A stretch of DNA of 64,000 bases from Filimonas effusa (GTDB lineage: Bacteria; Bacteroidota; Bacteroidia; Chitinophagales; Chitinophagaceae), in NCBI RefSeq assembly GCF_004118675.1, contig NZ_SDHZ01000001.1:124001-188000 (forward strand). The letters are read 5' to 3'. Positions 25,482 through 34,979 of this stretch are shown here, piece by piece. How positions within the stretch are numbered: position 1 is the stretch's first letter; the number at the start of each line of letters is the position of its first letter. The position numbers and the translations under genes are program-made. The notes under the pieces are model-generated. The model had not been told where the DNA came from, ran no database searches, and saw only the letters and a list, made by a program, of their open reading frames with translations.

Positions 25482-27752
25482 TTAGTTGGCTGCTACCTGT
25501 TTCCTGATGATGTTGAGTGCTCCACCTGCCTTAAACCACTCGATCTGTTGTTGGTTATAGGTATGGTTTACCTGAATGGTATCGGAAGAACCATCGGCAT
25601 GGTGTAATACGATGGTCAGCGGCTGACCGGGAGCAAAGCCGTTGAGGCCAAGGATGTCGACAACATCATCTTCCTGGATCTTGTCGTAGTCATTCTTGTC
25701 TTCGAATGTCAATGCCAGCATACCTTGTTTTTTCAGGTTTGTTTCGTGGATCCTTGCAAAAGATTTTACGAGGATAGCGCGAACGCCAAGGTGACGGGGT
25801 TCCATGGCGGCGTGTTCGCGTGAGCTGCCTTCGCCATAGTTTTCATCGCCCACCACGATACTGCCTATTCCTGCTGCTTTGTAAGCACGTTGTGTGGCAG
25901 GTACAGGGCCGTATTCGCCTGTGAGTTGGTTCTTAACATTATCTGTTTTGTCGTTGTAATAGTTAACAGCGCCAATCAGCATGTTGTTGGAGATATTATC
26001 GAGGTGACCGCGGAATTTCAACCATGGGCCGGCCATAGAGATATGGTCGGTAGTACATTTACCTTTTGCTTTCACGAGCAGTTTGAGGCCTTTGAGGTCG
26101 GTGCCTTCCCATGCTGCGAAAGGATCGAGTAACTGCAGGCGTTTAGAGGTAGGGGATACGATCACCTGAACACCGCTGCCGTCTTGTGCAGGGGCCTGGT
26201 AACCAGCATCTTCTACAGCGAAGCCTTTTACCGGTAATTCGTCGCCGCTTGGTGCGTCGAGTTTCACTTCTTCGCCTTTTTCGTTTACGAGTGTATCGGT
26301 CAGCGGGTTGAAGGTAAGGTCACCTGCAATGGCCAGCGCTGTAACCAGTTCGGGGCTGGCTACGAATGCGAAAGTGTTGGGGTTACCGTCGGCGCGTTTT
26401 GCGAAGTTGCGGTTGAAGGAGTGTACAATCGTATTTTTCTCTTGTTTTTCAGCTCCTACGCGTTCCCACATACCGATACAAGGTCCGCAGGCGTTGGCGA
26501 ATACAGTAGCACCGATCTGGTCGAATACTTTCAGGAATCCATCTCTTTCGATGGTATATCGTACCTGCTCAGAGCCAGGAGTGATGGTGAATTCTGCTTT
26601 TGTTTTCAGGTTTTTCTCAGCTACTTGTTTTGCCAGGCTTACTGCGCGGCTGATATCTTCGTAAGATGAGTTGGTACAGCTACCAATTAAACCTACTTCC
26701 ACTTTGGTTGGCCATCCGTTGGCGATTGCTGCTTCCTTCATTTTAGAGATAGGAGTAGCCAAATCGGGGGTGAAAGGTCCGTTCAAGTGTGGTTCCAGTT
26801 CGTCGAGGTTGATTTCAATCAACTGGTCGAAATATTTTTCAGGATCGGCATATACTTCGGGATCGGCATTGAGGTGTGCTTTTACTGCGTCGGCAGCTTC
26901 GGCAACATCGGCACGGCCTGTAGATTTGAGGTAGCGGCTCATGCTGTCGTCGTAGCCAAAAGTTGATGTTGTTGCACCAATTTCGGCACCCATGTTACAG
27001 ATGGTACCTTTACCTGTACAGCTCATGCTGGTAGCGCCTTCGCCAAAGTATTCGACGATAGCGCCTGTACCACCTTTTACGGTAAGGATACCTGCCACTT
27101 TGAGGATCACGTCTTTAGGGGCGGTCCATCCATTGAGTTTACCGGTTAATTTCACGCCAATGAGCTTAGGCCATTTAAGTTCCCATGGGAGGCCTGCCAT
27201 TACGTCGCAGGCGTCTGCACCACCTACGCCGATAGCGATCATACCCAATCCACCTGCGTTTACGGTGTGGGAGTCGGTACCAATCATCATACCTCCGGGG
27301 AATGCATAGTTTTCGAGAACCACCTGGTGAATGATACCAGCGCCTGGTTTCCAGAAACCAATGCCATATTTGTTAGAAACAGAGGCTAGGAAGTCGTATA
27401 CTTCTTTGCTTTCTGCGTTTGCCATAGCGAGGTCGGTAACAGCGTCATTTTTTGCTGTGATAAGGTGATCGCAGTGAACGGTACTTGGCACCGCCACTTT
27501 GGGGCGACCAGCCTGCATAAACTGCAACAGGGCCATTTGAGCTGTGGCGTCCTGCATGGCCACACGGTCAGGAGCAAAGTCTACATAGCTTTTTCCGCGT
27601 TCAAAATTCTGTAACGACTGGTCGCCATGCAGGTGTGCAAATAAGATTTTTTCTGCTAGAGTTAATGGTCGGCCTAATGCTTTGCGCGCGGCTTCTACCT
27701 TGGCAGGTAACGCTGCATACACGCTCCTGATCATTTCAATGTCAAATGCCAT
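25482..27752 (-). CDS. acn: Aconitate hydratase
   Basis: A 756-residue TCA-cycle aconitase (citrate to isocitrate) with a labile 4Fe-4S cluster. Ligands are visible as Cys359 in [10 protein letters not shown] and Cys422/Cys425 in [11 protein letters not shown]. The swivel domain carries [15 protein letters not shown]. Length and residue spacing fit the mitochondrial-type aconitase rather than the roughly 890-residue AcnA or AcnB. A -7-like element lies 38 nt upstream and a terminator follows, so the gene is monocistronic. Confidence 0.96.
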   Translation of the reverse strand: MAFDIEMIRSVYAALPAKVEAARKALGRPLTLAEKILFAHLHGDQSLQNFERGKSYVDFAPDRVAMQDATAQMALLQFMQAGRPKVAVPSTVHCDHLITAKNDAVTDLAMANAESKEVYDFLASVSNKYGIGFWKPGAGIIHQVVLENYAFPGGMMIGTDSHTVNAGGLGMIAIGVGGADACDVMAGLPWELKWPKLIGVKLTGKLNGWTAPKDVILKVAGILTVKGGTGAIVEYFGEGATSMSCTGKGTICNMGAEIGATTSTFGYDDSMSRYLKSTGRADVAEAADAVKAHLNADPEVYADPEKYFDQLIEINLDELEPHLNGPFTPDLATPISKMKEAAIANGWPTKVEVGLIGSCTNSSYEDISRAVSLAKQVAEKNLKTKAEFTITPGSEQVRYTIERDGFLKVFDQIGATVFANACGPCIGMWERVGAEKQEKNTIVHSFNRNFAKRADGNPNTFAFVASPELVTALAIAGDLTFNPLTDTLVNEKGEEVKLDAPSGDELPVKGFAVEDAGYQAPAQDGSGVQVIVSPTSKRLQLLDPFAAWEGTDLKGLKLLVKAKGKCTTDHISMAGPWLKFRGHLDNISNNMLIGAVNYYNDKTDNVKNQLTGEYGPVPATQRAYKAAGIGSIVVGDENYGEGSSREHAAMEPRHLGVRAILVKSFARIHETNLKKQGMLALTFEDKNDYDKIQEDDVVDILGLNGFAPGQPLTIVLHHADGSSDTIQVNHTYNQQQIEWFKAGGALNIIRKQVAAN

Positions 27753-27790
27753 TTCTGTTAACGTTTATGGTGAGCTTTAAAAAAGTAGTG

Positions 27791-27798
27791 CAAATTTA
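27791..27798 (-). promoter_or_regulatory. Possible -7 element of acn (TAAATTTG)
   Basis: TAAATTTG followed by C on the minus strand matches TAnnTTTG exactly, 38 nt upstream of the start codon. No clear TTTG is present at -33. Confidence 0.45.
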
Positions 27799-27916
27799 CG
27801 GCAAAAAGGGTCATGATTTCAGTAAAAATTGAAAGTACAATCTGCATTGTGTCTTTCTGACGCTTTATTTGCATTTTTTTCATTAAAATGTCTGGGGAGT
27901 TTTTTATATTGCAATT

Positions 27917-28138
27917 ATGAATAAGTTGAGACAGTTCATCGAATGGCAGGCATTTGGTGTATGTTCAGCCATTGGCTCAAAACTGGGGATTGCCAGTTCG
28001 CGTATAAGGATGTGGTTCATTTATGTAACCTTTCTAACTATGGGGTCGCCGATAGTGGTGTATATGGTGATGGCTTTCTGGCTGAATATGAAGAATTACA
28101 TTTTGTCGGCCAGGCGGAACCCTCTGAAATACCTTTAA
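27917..28138 (+). CDS. PspC-domain-like small membrane protein
   Basis: A 73-residue protein resembling short PspC-family proteins of Bacteroidota: an amphipathic N-terminus (MNKLRQFIEWQAFGVCSAIG) followed by one or two membrane segments (about 32-58, WFIYVTFLTMGSPIVVYMVMAFWL). PspC proteins take part in envelope-stress responses in other bacteria. The next gene, an AraC regulator, starts 5 nt after its stop, so the two are probably co-transcribed. The assignment rests on pattern recognition only. Confidence 0.7.
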   Translation: MNKLRQFIEWQAFGVCSAIGSKLGIASSRIRMWFIYVTFLTMGSPIVVYMVMAFWLNMKNYILSARRNPLKYL

Positions 28139-28143
28139 GCGTC

Positions 28144-29124
28144 GTGAATCCTGAAAGTGCACTGAAGATTGAATATAATCATTCCGATTATGATGAACTG
28201 CTGCGGTATTATTCCCGTGTGTTTAAGACGAAATACAGCAATGAAATACTTGAGTTACCGGCGTATTATGGGGAGGGGTATATGAAGCTGCTCGCGTTGC
28301 CCAATGGGCTTAAGTGTGTTTTGGGCGATTACCGTGTGCACCAGGATACTATTTTTCACCGGAAGAAAGATAACCGGCATTTTTATGTGCTGCGTTTTGA
28401 TGAGGTTTTTGAAGAAGAGAATGGTTTAGAGATTTCGCCTAAATCGGCGGTGTGTCTTACGAATACGAATTTCGACTGGCTTCTTTTTGAAAAAAAAGGT
28501 GCTCATATCAGGAGTTTAAAAGTGCAGATCAGTGAAGAGTGGCTAAACGATTTCCTGAAAAATGAACCTTGCGGCGAGCAGGTCCGCAAGTTTCTGGCAT
28601 TGAAAACGGGGTCGTTTAATTACGAGCCTATGGACAATGAGTATAAGTTGTTGCTTAACCATGTACTTTCACCCGATTGCGATGAACGTTTTCATCTGCT
28701 ATACCAGCAGAACAGGATCATGTTGCTGGTAGAACGCTTTTTTACAAATCTTGTGAAACGACTGAGTGGGTCCCCCCAAGCGCCCAAAATAACCACCGGT
28801 GAAATAGAACGTATCCGAGAAGCAGAGGAATGCCTGCTGCACGACCTTACGAAAGCATTACCTATAGATGCCCTGGCAAGGAAGGTAATGTTGAGTCAGT
28901 CTAAACTTAAGGACGGCTTTAAGCAGATGTATGGAATGTCGATTTATCAGTACTTCCAGAAGCACCGCATGCAGAAGGCAAAGGCCATGCTGGTGTCGAA
29001 AAAATATACTGTACGTGAGGTTGCAAAAGCACTCGGATATGAAAGTATGAACAGTTTCGCAAAAGCATTCCAGAAAGTCTTTGCTCAGTTACCTTCGGAG
29101 GTGAGCAGGGATGTTATTGTTTAA
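28144..29124 (+). CDS. AraC-family transcriptional regulator, copy 1
   Basis: A protein of about 326 residues with a C-terminal AraC/XylS double HTH (about 225-322, with SQSKLKDGFKQMYGMSIYQYFQKHRMQKAKAMLV and VAKALGYESMNSFAKAFQKVF). The N-terminal sensor region is unlike the classical arabinose cupin. The frame is open far upstream, but that part overlaps the PspC gene. No ATG is available near the expected start; GTG at 28144 aligns with the paralogue's N-terminus (LKIEYN against LMLQYN), so it is chosen. Paralogous to the next gene. Confidence 0.85.
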   Translation: MNPESALKIEYNHSDYDELLRYYSRVFKTKYSNEILELPAYYGEGYMKLLALPNGLKCVLGDYRVHQDTIFHRKKDNRHFYVLRFDEVFEEENGLEISPKSAVCLTNTNFDWLLFEKKGAHIRSLKVQISEEWLNDFLKNEPCGEQVRKFLALKTGSFNYEPMDNEYKLLLNHVLSPDCDERFHLLYQQNRIMLLVERFFTNLVKRLSGSPQAPKITTGEIERIREAEECLLHDLTKALPIDALARKVMLSQSKLKDGFKQMYGMSIYQYFQKHRMQKAKAMLVSKKYTVREVAKALGYESMNSFAKAFQKVFAQLPSEVSRDVIV

Positions 29125-29154
29125 CCGGGCAATGCCTTAATACTTGCTGTATGT

Positions 29155-30180
29155 ATGGCAAACTTGATGCTTCAATATAATTGCGACAACTACGTCGAAC
29201 TCGTGCATTTGCTGGCAAGCAAAATGCAGGCACCTGTGCGCGATAATATGATAGCGATACCAGCACGTTATGGGCAGGGGTACCTGCGTGCGCAGAACCT
29301 GCAGGGTGGATTATCTGTTTTGATCAGCGATGTGCTTTGTGCCGCAGATATAATGCTGGAGCGTCTTCCGGGTTACAATTCGTTTTATGTATTACAGTTT
29401 TCGGAGGTGATGGAAGAGCAGATTGCGCAGATCACTTCACGCGGCAATACCAGTATTGTAACGGAGCTTACCAATAGTTATGTGATGTTGCATAACGGGC
29501 AAATGGAATCCAAGAACTTTATTCCTGCCGGTACGCAGGTGCGTTCACTGCTGCTCATTTTTGAGCGTAAACATTTGCTTCAGTTCCTGGAGCCCGATGT
29601 GGCAGATCTTTTCCTGAGCAACTATTTCTCCCGGCTGGTGCAAACAGGCGCGGTAGAGCCTATCGATGCTGATTACAGGGCATTGCTTGATATGTTACTG
29701 CGTCCTTCGATAGACCATCCTCTGCCTTCGAATTATATGAGCAACCGGTGTATGTTGTTGCTTGAAAGGTTTATCCTGCAGGTGATGAGTAAAACCGAAG
29801 AAAGACCGCTTACCGGCAAGCTGAGCGCCGATGAGGTGAACAGGCTTATGCGTGTTGAAGCAAAGCTGGTAAAGGATTATACTGTACCTCCGCCTACCAT
29901 AGAGCTGCTTTCCAAGTCGGCAGCTATGAGTGCAACCAAGCTCAAACGTGATTTCAAATTATTATACGGTCTTCCTATATACGAATACTACCAGCGTCAT
30001 AGAATGAAAAAAGCACGCCAGCTTTTGATGGAAGGCGTGCATTCTATTAAGGAGGTTGGCATTATGGTAGGTTATAGTAACCTCAGCCATTTTGCTGTAA
30101 GTTTTAAAAAGGAGTTCGGCGTATTGCCCAGTGAATTTTCAGTCAGGGACGCGGTATTACCTATTGAACGAATTGATTAA
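29155..30180 (+). CDS. AraC-family transcriptional regulator, copy 2
   Basis: A 341-residue paralogue of the preceding regulator. It shares the N-terminal pattern PARYGQGYLRAQNLQGGLSVLISD and the C-terminal HTH pair (SATKLKRDFKLLYGLPIYEYYQRHRMKKARQLL...GIMVGYSNLSHFAVSFKKEFGVLPSEF). It begins 30 nt after copy 1, so both lie in one probable operon with the PspC-like gene. The strong divergence suggests an old tandem duplication and perhaps different effectors or heterodimers (inference). Targets unknown. Confidence 0.87.
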   Translation: MANLMLQYNCDNYVELVHLLASKMQAPVRDNMIAIPARYGQGYLRAQNLQGGLSVLISDVLCAADIMLERLPGYNSFYVLQFSEVMEEQIAQITSRGNTSIVTELTNSYVMLHNGQMESKNFIPAGTQVRSLLLIFERKHLLQFLEPDVADLFLSNYFSRLVQTGAVEPIDADYRALLDMLLRPSIDHPLPSNYMSNRCMLLLERFILQVMSKTEERPLTGKLSADEVNRLMRVEAKLVKDYTVPPPTIELLSKSAAMSATKLKRDFKLLYGLPIYEYYQRHRMKKARQLLMEGVHSIKEVGIMVGYSNLSHFAVSFKKEFGVLPSEFSVRDAVLPIERID

Positions 30181-30214
30181 AGCGTATTGCTTCGTCTTTC
30201 GTTTGCCGAGGGGT

Positions 30215-31039
30215 TTAGATCACCGCTTTTCTGAGCTTCACCAGCTTTTCCAATAAAGGTTCCAGCAGTTCCAGACGTAACATATTCGCTCCGTCGCTTT
30301 TTGCTACGGCAGGATTGGGATGGGTTTCAATGAACAATCCATCTGCACCGGTTGCTATAGCGGCTTTGGCTATGGTTTCTATCAGCTGCGGATTACCACC
30401 TGTAACACCACTGGTTTGATTGGGTTGCTGTAATGAGTGCGTACAATCCATTACTACAGGAACACCATGTGCCTGCATCCAGGGGATATTGCGGTAGTCG
30501 ACCACCAGGTCCTGGTAGCCGAAGGTGGTTCCTCTTTCTGTAAGCAGGATATTGTTATTGCCTGCTTTTTTAATTTTGTCTACAGCAAACTGCATGGAGG
30601 GGCCACTGAGGAACTGGCCTTTTTTTACATTTACGATCTTGCCGGTTTCAGCTGCTGCCACGAGCAGATCGGTCTGGCGGCATAGAAATGCAGGTATTTG
30701 TAAAATATCTATATATTTCGCTGCGGGCGCGGCTTCATCGTAAGCGTGTATATCGGAAGTTACAGGCAGGTTGTATTTCTGACCTGTTTTCTGTAACAGC
30801 TGCAGGGCCGTTTCATCGCCAATACCGGTGAACGAACTGGCGCTGGTGCGGTTGGCTTTACGGTAACTGGCTTTGAATACATAAGGTATTTCGAGCCTTG
30901 CGCAAATACGCGATACAGTTCCCGCTACTTCGTCCAGTAACGACTCGCTTTCAACCACACAGGGGCCAGCTATTAAGAAAAAATTATCTGGATTATATGA
31001 CTGCGACTTGCACAGCTCTTGTAAATAAGAAGGTATCAT
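30215..31039 (-). CDS. kdsA: KDO-8-phosphate synthase
   Basis: A 274-residue 3-deoxy-8-phosphooctulonate synthase condensing arabinose-5-phosphate and phosphoenolpyruvate for the LPS inner core. Family features seen are FLIAGPCVVES near the N-terminus, FKASYRKANR, LTERGTTFGYQDLVVDYRNIPWM and DCTHSLQQPN, and LFIETHPNPAVAKSDGANM near the C-terminus. It stands alone on the minus strand, divergent from tdh. Confidence 0.96.
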   Translation of the reverse strand: MIPSYLQELCKSQSYNPDNFFLIAGPCVVESESLLDEVAGTVSRICARLEIPYVFKASYRKANRTSASSFTGIGDETALQLLQKTGQKYNLPVTSDIHAYDEAAPAAKYIDILQIPAFLCRQTDLLVAAAETGKIVNVKKGQFLSGPSMQFAVDKIKKAGNNNILLTERGTTFGYQDLVVDYRNIPWMQAHGVPVVMDCTHSLQQPNQTSGVTGGNPQLIETIAKAAIATGADGLFIETHPNPAVAKSDGANMLRLELLEPLLEKLVKLRKAVI

Positions 31040-31120
31040 ACTGTAAAAATAGACGATTTAAGATATACGTTGTACATTCCTTTGTCGCAAAATCGGTAGC
31101 TGCATATCGTTCTAGTTTCT

Positions 31121-31128
31121 TTTCTTTG
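31121..31128 (+). promoter_or_regulatory. Possible -7 element of tdh (TTTCTTTG)
   Basis: TTTCTTTG followed by C lies 22 nt before the tdh ATG. It is the same octamer seen before ddl and before the TPP riboswitch. Confidence 0.35.
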
Positions 31129-31150
31129 CCTGCAAAATGGTCAAATACTT

Positions 31151-32116
31151 ATGTCAGTTACTAAAGAAAAAATTCTGGTAATAGGTGCCAGTGGACAAAT
31201 TGGCGTAGAGCTTACGCTGGCTCTCCGCAACATCTATGGTGCTTCGAATGTAATAGCGGCCGATCTCCGCGAAGAAAACGATTTGCTGAAGGGATCCGGC
31301 GGCCCTTATGTGAGCCTGGATGTTATGAACAAAGAAATGCTGCATGTACTGGTGCTGCGTCAGAACATCACCCAGATCTACCTGCTTGCCGCCATCCTTT
31401 CCGCTACAGGTGAAAAGAATCCCAACCTTGCCTGGAGCCTTAACATGCAAAGCCTGCTTAACGTGCTCGATATTGCACGTGAAGAAAATATTCATAAAGT
31501 GTACTGGCCCAGCAGCATCGCTGTGTTTGGACCTACTTCGCCCAAACAGCTTTGTCCGCAGCAAACTATTATTGAACCTACCACTGTATATGGCATCAGT
31601 AAATATGCGGGTGAATTCTGGTGTAATTATTATTTCCACAGGTATGGTGTAGACGTAAGGAGCTTACGTTATCCCGGTCTTATCAGCTATAAGTCGGCGC
31701 CCGGTGGCGGTACTACCGATTATGCGGTAGAGATATATCACGATGCGCTTGATGAAAAGCAATATGAGTGTTTCCTGAAAGAAGATACCTATCTGCCAAT
31801 GATGTATATGCCCGACGCGATAAGGGCTACTATCGAGTTGATGGAAGCACCGGCTGAAAAGCTGTCTGTGCGTACATCGTACAATCTTTCTGCTATCAGT
31901 TTCTCTCCAAAGGAGATTGCTGAAAGCATCAGGAAACATATACCTGAATTCAAGATGAAATATAAACCCGACTACAGGCAGGTTATTGCAGACAGCTGGC
32001 CGCAAAGTATTGATGACTCTGTGGCGGCGAATGACTGGAGCTGGAAACCGGAATACGATCTGGACAGGATGACGGAAGACATGCTTAAGAACCTTAAGGT
32101 GCAGAAAGCGGGTTAG
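31151..32116 (+). CDS. tdh: SDR-type L-threonine 3-dehydrogenase
   Basis: A 321-residue extended short-chain dehydrogenase with an NAD-binding GASGQIG (G12, G15, G18) and catalytic Tyr147/Lys151 in YGISK, preceded by PSSIAVFG. The whole pattern (SSIAVFGP..., YPGLISYKSAPGGGTTDYAVEIY) is typical of the GalE-like threonine dehydrogenases of Bacteroidota, which oxidise threonine to 2-amino-3-ketobutyrate. No kbl gene is adjacent. The stop codon overlaps that of the convergent rrf2 gene. Confidence 0.9.
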   Translation: MSVTKEKILVIGASGQIGVELTLALRNIYGASNVIAADLREENDLLKGSGGPYVSLDVMNKEMLHVLVLRQNITQIYLLAAILSATGEKNPNLAWSLNMQSLLNVLDIAREENIHKVYWPSSIAVFGPTSPKQLCPQQTIIEPTTVYGISKYAGEFWCNYYFHRYGVDVRSLRYPGLISYKSAPGGGTTDYAVEIYHDALDEKQYECFLKEDTYLPMMYMPDAIRATIELMEAPAEKLSVRTSYNLSAISFSPKEIAESIRKHIPEFKMKYKPDYRQVIADSWPQSIDDSVAANDWSWKPEYDLDRMTEDMLKNLKVQKAG

Positions 32117-32523
32117 ATACCCGCTATATCTGCAACAGTTCTTTTTTCGAGTATGCCAAGCGATGCATCACGGACATCGCTCATAACGCGGTTGAGGCCG
32201 CAGAACGACTCATCGCAGTTCTTACATCGCTCGTAGAAATTAAGGCTCACGCAGGGGAGAAGCGCTATAGGCCCTTCCATCATACGCATGATCTTAGCCA
32301 GATAAACAGTAGAAGGGGGCACGGCAAAAAAATAGCCGCCCCCTTTTCCTTTTTTACTATCAAGGACTCCGCCTTTACGCAGTTCCAATAAAATATTCTC
32401 GAGGAATTTAAGAGGTATCTTCTTTTTCTTTGATATTTCCGCAATCAGAACTGGGCCCTCATCTTTTTTTTCCGCCAGGTACATCAGCGCCTTAAATGCG
32501 TATTGCGTTTTTTTCGAAAGCAT
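32113..32523 (-). CDS. Rrf2-family regulator with four-cysteine cluster
   Basis: A 136-residue Rrf2 winged-helix regulator. The HTH region (about 5-65) includes KKIPLKFLENILLELRKGGVLDSKKGKGGGY. The effector region contains Cys91, Cys100, Cys103 and Cys108, able to bind an Fe-S cluster or act as a redox switch. It is a second Rrf2 protein besides the suf-linked one. In sulfur-assimilation loci of Bacteroidota similar proteins lie near cys genes, but here none are adjacent. Its TAA stop overlaps the tdh TAG. Confidence 0.88.
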   Translation of the reverse strand: MLSKKTQYAFKALMYLAEKKDEGPVLIAEISKKKKIPLKFLENILLELRKGGVLDSKKGKGGGYFFAVPPSTVYLAKIMRMMEGPIALLPCVSLNFYERCKNCDESFCGLNRVMSDVRDASLGILEKRTVADIAGI

Positions 32524-32592
32524 AAATAAATCGTATTTCAGTAATTAAAACCAGCTTTTTTGCTAGGTTTGAGGATGCTAAAATACATTTTT

Positions 32593-33111
32593 ATGAACAT
32601 GCGTATGGTTATTATGTTCCTCTTTGCCGGAACAATTCTGTTTTCCGCTACTGCAAAAGCCCAACGGCTGGTGTTTGTATATGCCAATGGTATGTACAAT
32701 AAGCCTACGGGCAAATTCAACGATGCCAATTACAATTATGGCTTCGGCGGTGAAGTGGGAGCAGGTGTTGGTTTACTCAGCAAAACTTTCCTTACCGGAA
32801 GTGTGGGTTACAACTCTTTCAATAATACTGTAAGCGGTGTGAGTAACCTGAAAGCCACCCCCATTAAATTCGGCTTCCGCCAGTATCTTTTTTCCCGTAT
32901 CCTGTTTGCCAAAGTTGATGCGGGTGTTGCTCAAACTAAAGCAGAAGGCTTCGATGGTTCAAAATCCAAATTTACCCTGGGCGCGGGTGCTGGTGTAAAA
33001 CTTGCGGGACTGAACCTGGGCATAGACTACAATACTATCAACCTCAATGAAGGTGGCCAGAACTGGATAGGCTGGCTTGCGTTTAAAGCAGGTTTTTCTA
33101 TCGGGCTATAA
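32593..33111 (+). CDS. Small outer-membrane beta-barrel protein
   Basis: A 172-residue protein with a signal peptide (MNMRMVIMFLFAGTILFSATAKAQ) and about eight amphipathic beta-strands in an OmpA/OmpW-like small barrel, rich in Gly and aromatic residues, ending GFSIGL. ATGs at 32560 and 32575 would add residues before the signal peptide, so 32593 is preferred. It has its own terminator. No function is assigned. Confidence 0.78.
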   Translation: MNMRMVIMFLFAGTILFSATAKAQRLVFVYANGMYNKPTGKFNDANYNYGFGGEVGAGVGLLSKTFLTGSVGYNSFNNTVSGVSNLKATPIKFGFRQYLFSRILFAKVDAGVAQTKAEGFDGSKSKFTLGAGAGVKLAGLNLGIDYNTINLNEGGQNWIGWLAFKAGFSIGL

Positions 33112-33136
33112 TCGGCTTTTTGTAAAATAAACCAGG

Positions 33137-33165
33137 AAAACGGGGCTTACGGCACCGTTTTTTTT
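33137..33165 (+). terminator. Terminator of the small barrel gene
   Basis: AAAACGG (33137-33143) pairs with CCGTTTT (33155-33161), followed by further T residues. Confidence 0.7.
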
Positions 33166-33198
33166 ATGCATATAGGTGCAGGGTGGTTAAAATAATAT

Positions 33199-33233
33199 GA
33201 TAAATATTTATCGATTATCGATAAATATTTATC
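33199..33233. promoter_or_regulatory. Double palindromic operator before the DUF2975-HTH pair
   Basis: Two identical 14-bp palindromes, GATAAATATTTATC, lie at 33199-33212 and 33220-33233, with centres exactly 21 bp apart (two helical turns). Together with the spacer GATTATC they form a perfect 35-bp palindrome with 17-bp arms. A TATCTTTA -7-like element overlaps the right end. This looks like an operator for a dimeric regulator bound in tandem, probably the HTH protein of the same operon. Confidence 0.7.
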
Positions 33234-33284
33234 TTTACTATGTCAACAACACCTTTACCTTGTTCACCTGCTTATTGTTTAGAT

Positions 33285-33971
33285 ATGAGTTATTTATTTC
33301 AAAGAGCTTCTATCAGCATCTTTTTCCTTGTTTTTGCCGGGTTCTTTATTTACGCAGCATTTAGTTTCATAACCATCTTTGTTCGCCAGGATATAATGGA
33401 GGTAGAACTGGTTTTGTCTCAGCCTGATGTTATCAGGGGGCCTTTGGGCGCAGATTTCAACACTCCTTTAGCCTATTTGACCGGGAGAGAAGGTGGAAAT
33501 GCTGTGGTGCGTATTATCAGGAATGACGTAGTCCATGTCAACTTCATTCATTTGGAAGAAGTGAAAGCGTTTATTAATTCACCTTCTTTTTTTGAAAGAT
33601 CATGTGTGCTGCTGCCACAATTGTTATGGGCGCTTGTATGCAGTTTTAGTTTCTTCCAGTTATATCTTTTCCTGAAAGAAATACGTGGTAACCTTTTCTT
33701 TTCCCAGGGGCAAACGCGGCGGCTGAGGAAAACAGGTATTGCCATGCTTGCGTACGTTGTGCTGCAATACCTTTGTCAATCTTTTATGACGCCCGTTTTT
33801 ATAATCGACATGGAGGCTGTGCAGGCGCGCTGGCATTCGCCGGTAATGATAGCAGGCATCAAAAAATACGATTACTACCTGTGGTTGCTGGGAGGCATTG
33901 TGTTTTGCTATCTTGCTATAGCTTTCAAGAGAGGAGAGGTGATGGAAGAAGAACAAAAATATATTCTGTAA
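33285..33971 (+). CDS. DUF2975 membrane protein
   Basis: A protein of about 228 residues with four predicted membrane helices (about 5-30, 105-130, 150-170, 195-215) and the DUF2975 feature NLFFSQGQTRRLRKTGIAML. An ATG at 33240 exists, but it abuts the operator and adds 15 residues without family character; the ATG at 33285 opens the membrane protein. The HTH gene starts 2 nt after its stop, the standard DUF2975/YozG-like pairing. Function unknown; possibly the HTH protein is controlled by the membrane partner. Confidence 0.83.
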   Translation: MSYLFQRASISIFFLVFAGFFIYAAFSFITIFVRQDIMEVELVLSQPDVIRGPLGADFNTPLAYLTGREGGNAVVRIIRNDVVHVNFIHLEEVKAFINSPSFFERSCVLLPQLLWALVCSFSFFQLYLFLKEIRGNLFFSQGQTRRLRKTGIAMLAYVVLQYLCQSFMTPVFIIDMEAVQARWHSPVMIAGIKKYDYYLWLLGGIVFCYLAIAFKRGEVMEEEQKYIL

Positions 33972-33973
33972 TT

Positions 33974-34216
33974 ATGCCTGTTGTTATAAATCTGGATGTG
34001 GTACTGGCAAAAAGAAAGATGTCTCTTTCCAGGTTAAGCGAGAAAACCGGCATTAGCCTGGTGAATCTTTCCCTGCTAAAGAATAATAAGATAAAGGCTA
34101 TCAGGTTTAGCACGCTGGAAGCAATATGCGTTGCGCTTGGTTGTAAGCCGGGAGAAATTATCGATTATCTGTCCGATGAGGAATACAACGCGTTGCTGGC
34201 CAATGAAAACAGCTAA
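33974..34216 (+). CDS. Small Cro/CI-type HTH regulator (YozG-like)
   Basis: An 80-residue XRE-family protein that is little more than one HTH domain (LAKRKMSLSRLSEKTGISLVNLSLLKNNKIKAIRFSTLEAICVALGCKPGEIIDYL). The longer frame from 33773 is antisense-like sequence inside DUF2975; the ATG at 33974 follows that gene's stop by 2 nt, suggesting translational coupling. It is the natural candidate to bind the double palindrome at 33199-33233. Confidence 0.9.
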   Translation: MPVVINLDVVLAKRKMSLSRLSEKTGISLVNLSLLKNNKIKAIRFSTLEAICVALGCKPGEIIDYLSDEEYNALLANENS

Positions 34217-34237
34217 CAACGCGCTGTATGAATATTA

Positions 34238-34954
34238 TTAAAGCCCCAATACTTGCTTCATATTGTAAATACCTTTTTTCCCGTTGAGGAAATTAGCGGC
34301 CATTACGGCGCCGCTGGCAAAACCTTTACGGTTGTGAGCGGTATGAATGATCTCGATATCATCGATCTCTGAATGGTACTTGATCTTGTGTGTGCCAGGG
34401 GCCGGATCTATTCTTTCGCTGATGATCTCCAGTTCTGCAGGATTATCGCTGATATGGTTTACCCATTGCTTTTTGCGGCCTATATGTTCCAGTACGCGCT
34501 CGGCTAAGGTTATAGCAGTACCGCTTGGCGCATCCTTTTTCTGGGTATGATGTATTTCTTCCATGCTCACATCATAATCGTTGTGCGGGGCCATGATCTT
34601 TGCGAGGTAGTTGTTAAGCTCAAAGAACAGGTTCACGCCAATGCTGAAATTACTGGCATATAAGAAAGCGCCTTGTTTCTCCTGGCAATAGGCGATTACT
34701 TCGTCCCATTGCTCCAGCCAGCCTGTTGAACCGCAAACTACCGCTACGCCTGCATCGAAACACTTTTTAATATTGGCTACTGCGCTGTGGGGACTTGTAA
34801 ATTCTATTGCAACGTCGGCTTTTGCTACTGCTTCAACGGTGAAGTCGCCGAGGTTTTCAATACCTATTTTTAATACAATTTCATGCCCCTGGGCTACTGC
34901 AATCTCTTCTATGGCCTGGCCCATTTTGCCATAACCGATCAATGCAATTTTCAT
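34238..34954 (-). CDS. dapB: 4-Hydroxy-tetrahydrodipicolinate reductase
   Basis: A 238-residue enzyme of the diaminopimelate/lysine pathway. The nucleotide-binding motif IALIGYGKMGQ is at the N-terminus and the signature EIHHTQKKDAPSGTA is intact. The frame is open to 35041, but homology starts at MKIALIGYG; ATGs at 34957 and 34954 are adjacent and the second is chosen. It is the last gene of the parA-parB-DUF5683-dapB cluster. Confidence 0.96.
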   Translation of the reverse strand: MKIALIGYGKMGQAIEEIAVAQGHEIVLKIGIENLGDFTVEAVAKADVAIEFTSPHSAVANIKKCFDAGVAVVCGSTGWLEQWDEVIAYCQEKQGAFLYASNFSIGVNLFFELNNYLAKIMAPHNDYDVSMEEIHHTQKKDAPSGTAITLAERVLEHIGRKKQWVNHISDNPAELEIISERIDPAPGTHKIKYHSEIDDIEIIHTAHNRKGFASGAVMAANFLNGKKGIYNMKQVLGL

Positions 34955-34979
34955 CATTTTATATTTTGTGCTTCCCATG

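Noticed and set aside
27943-28143. N-terminal extension of AraC copy 1
   Set aside because: Overlaps the PspC-like gene in another frame; the paralogue aligns only from about 28144.
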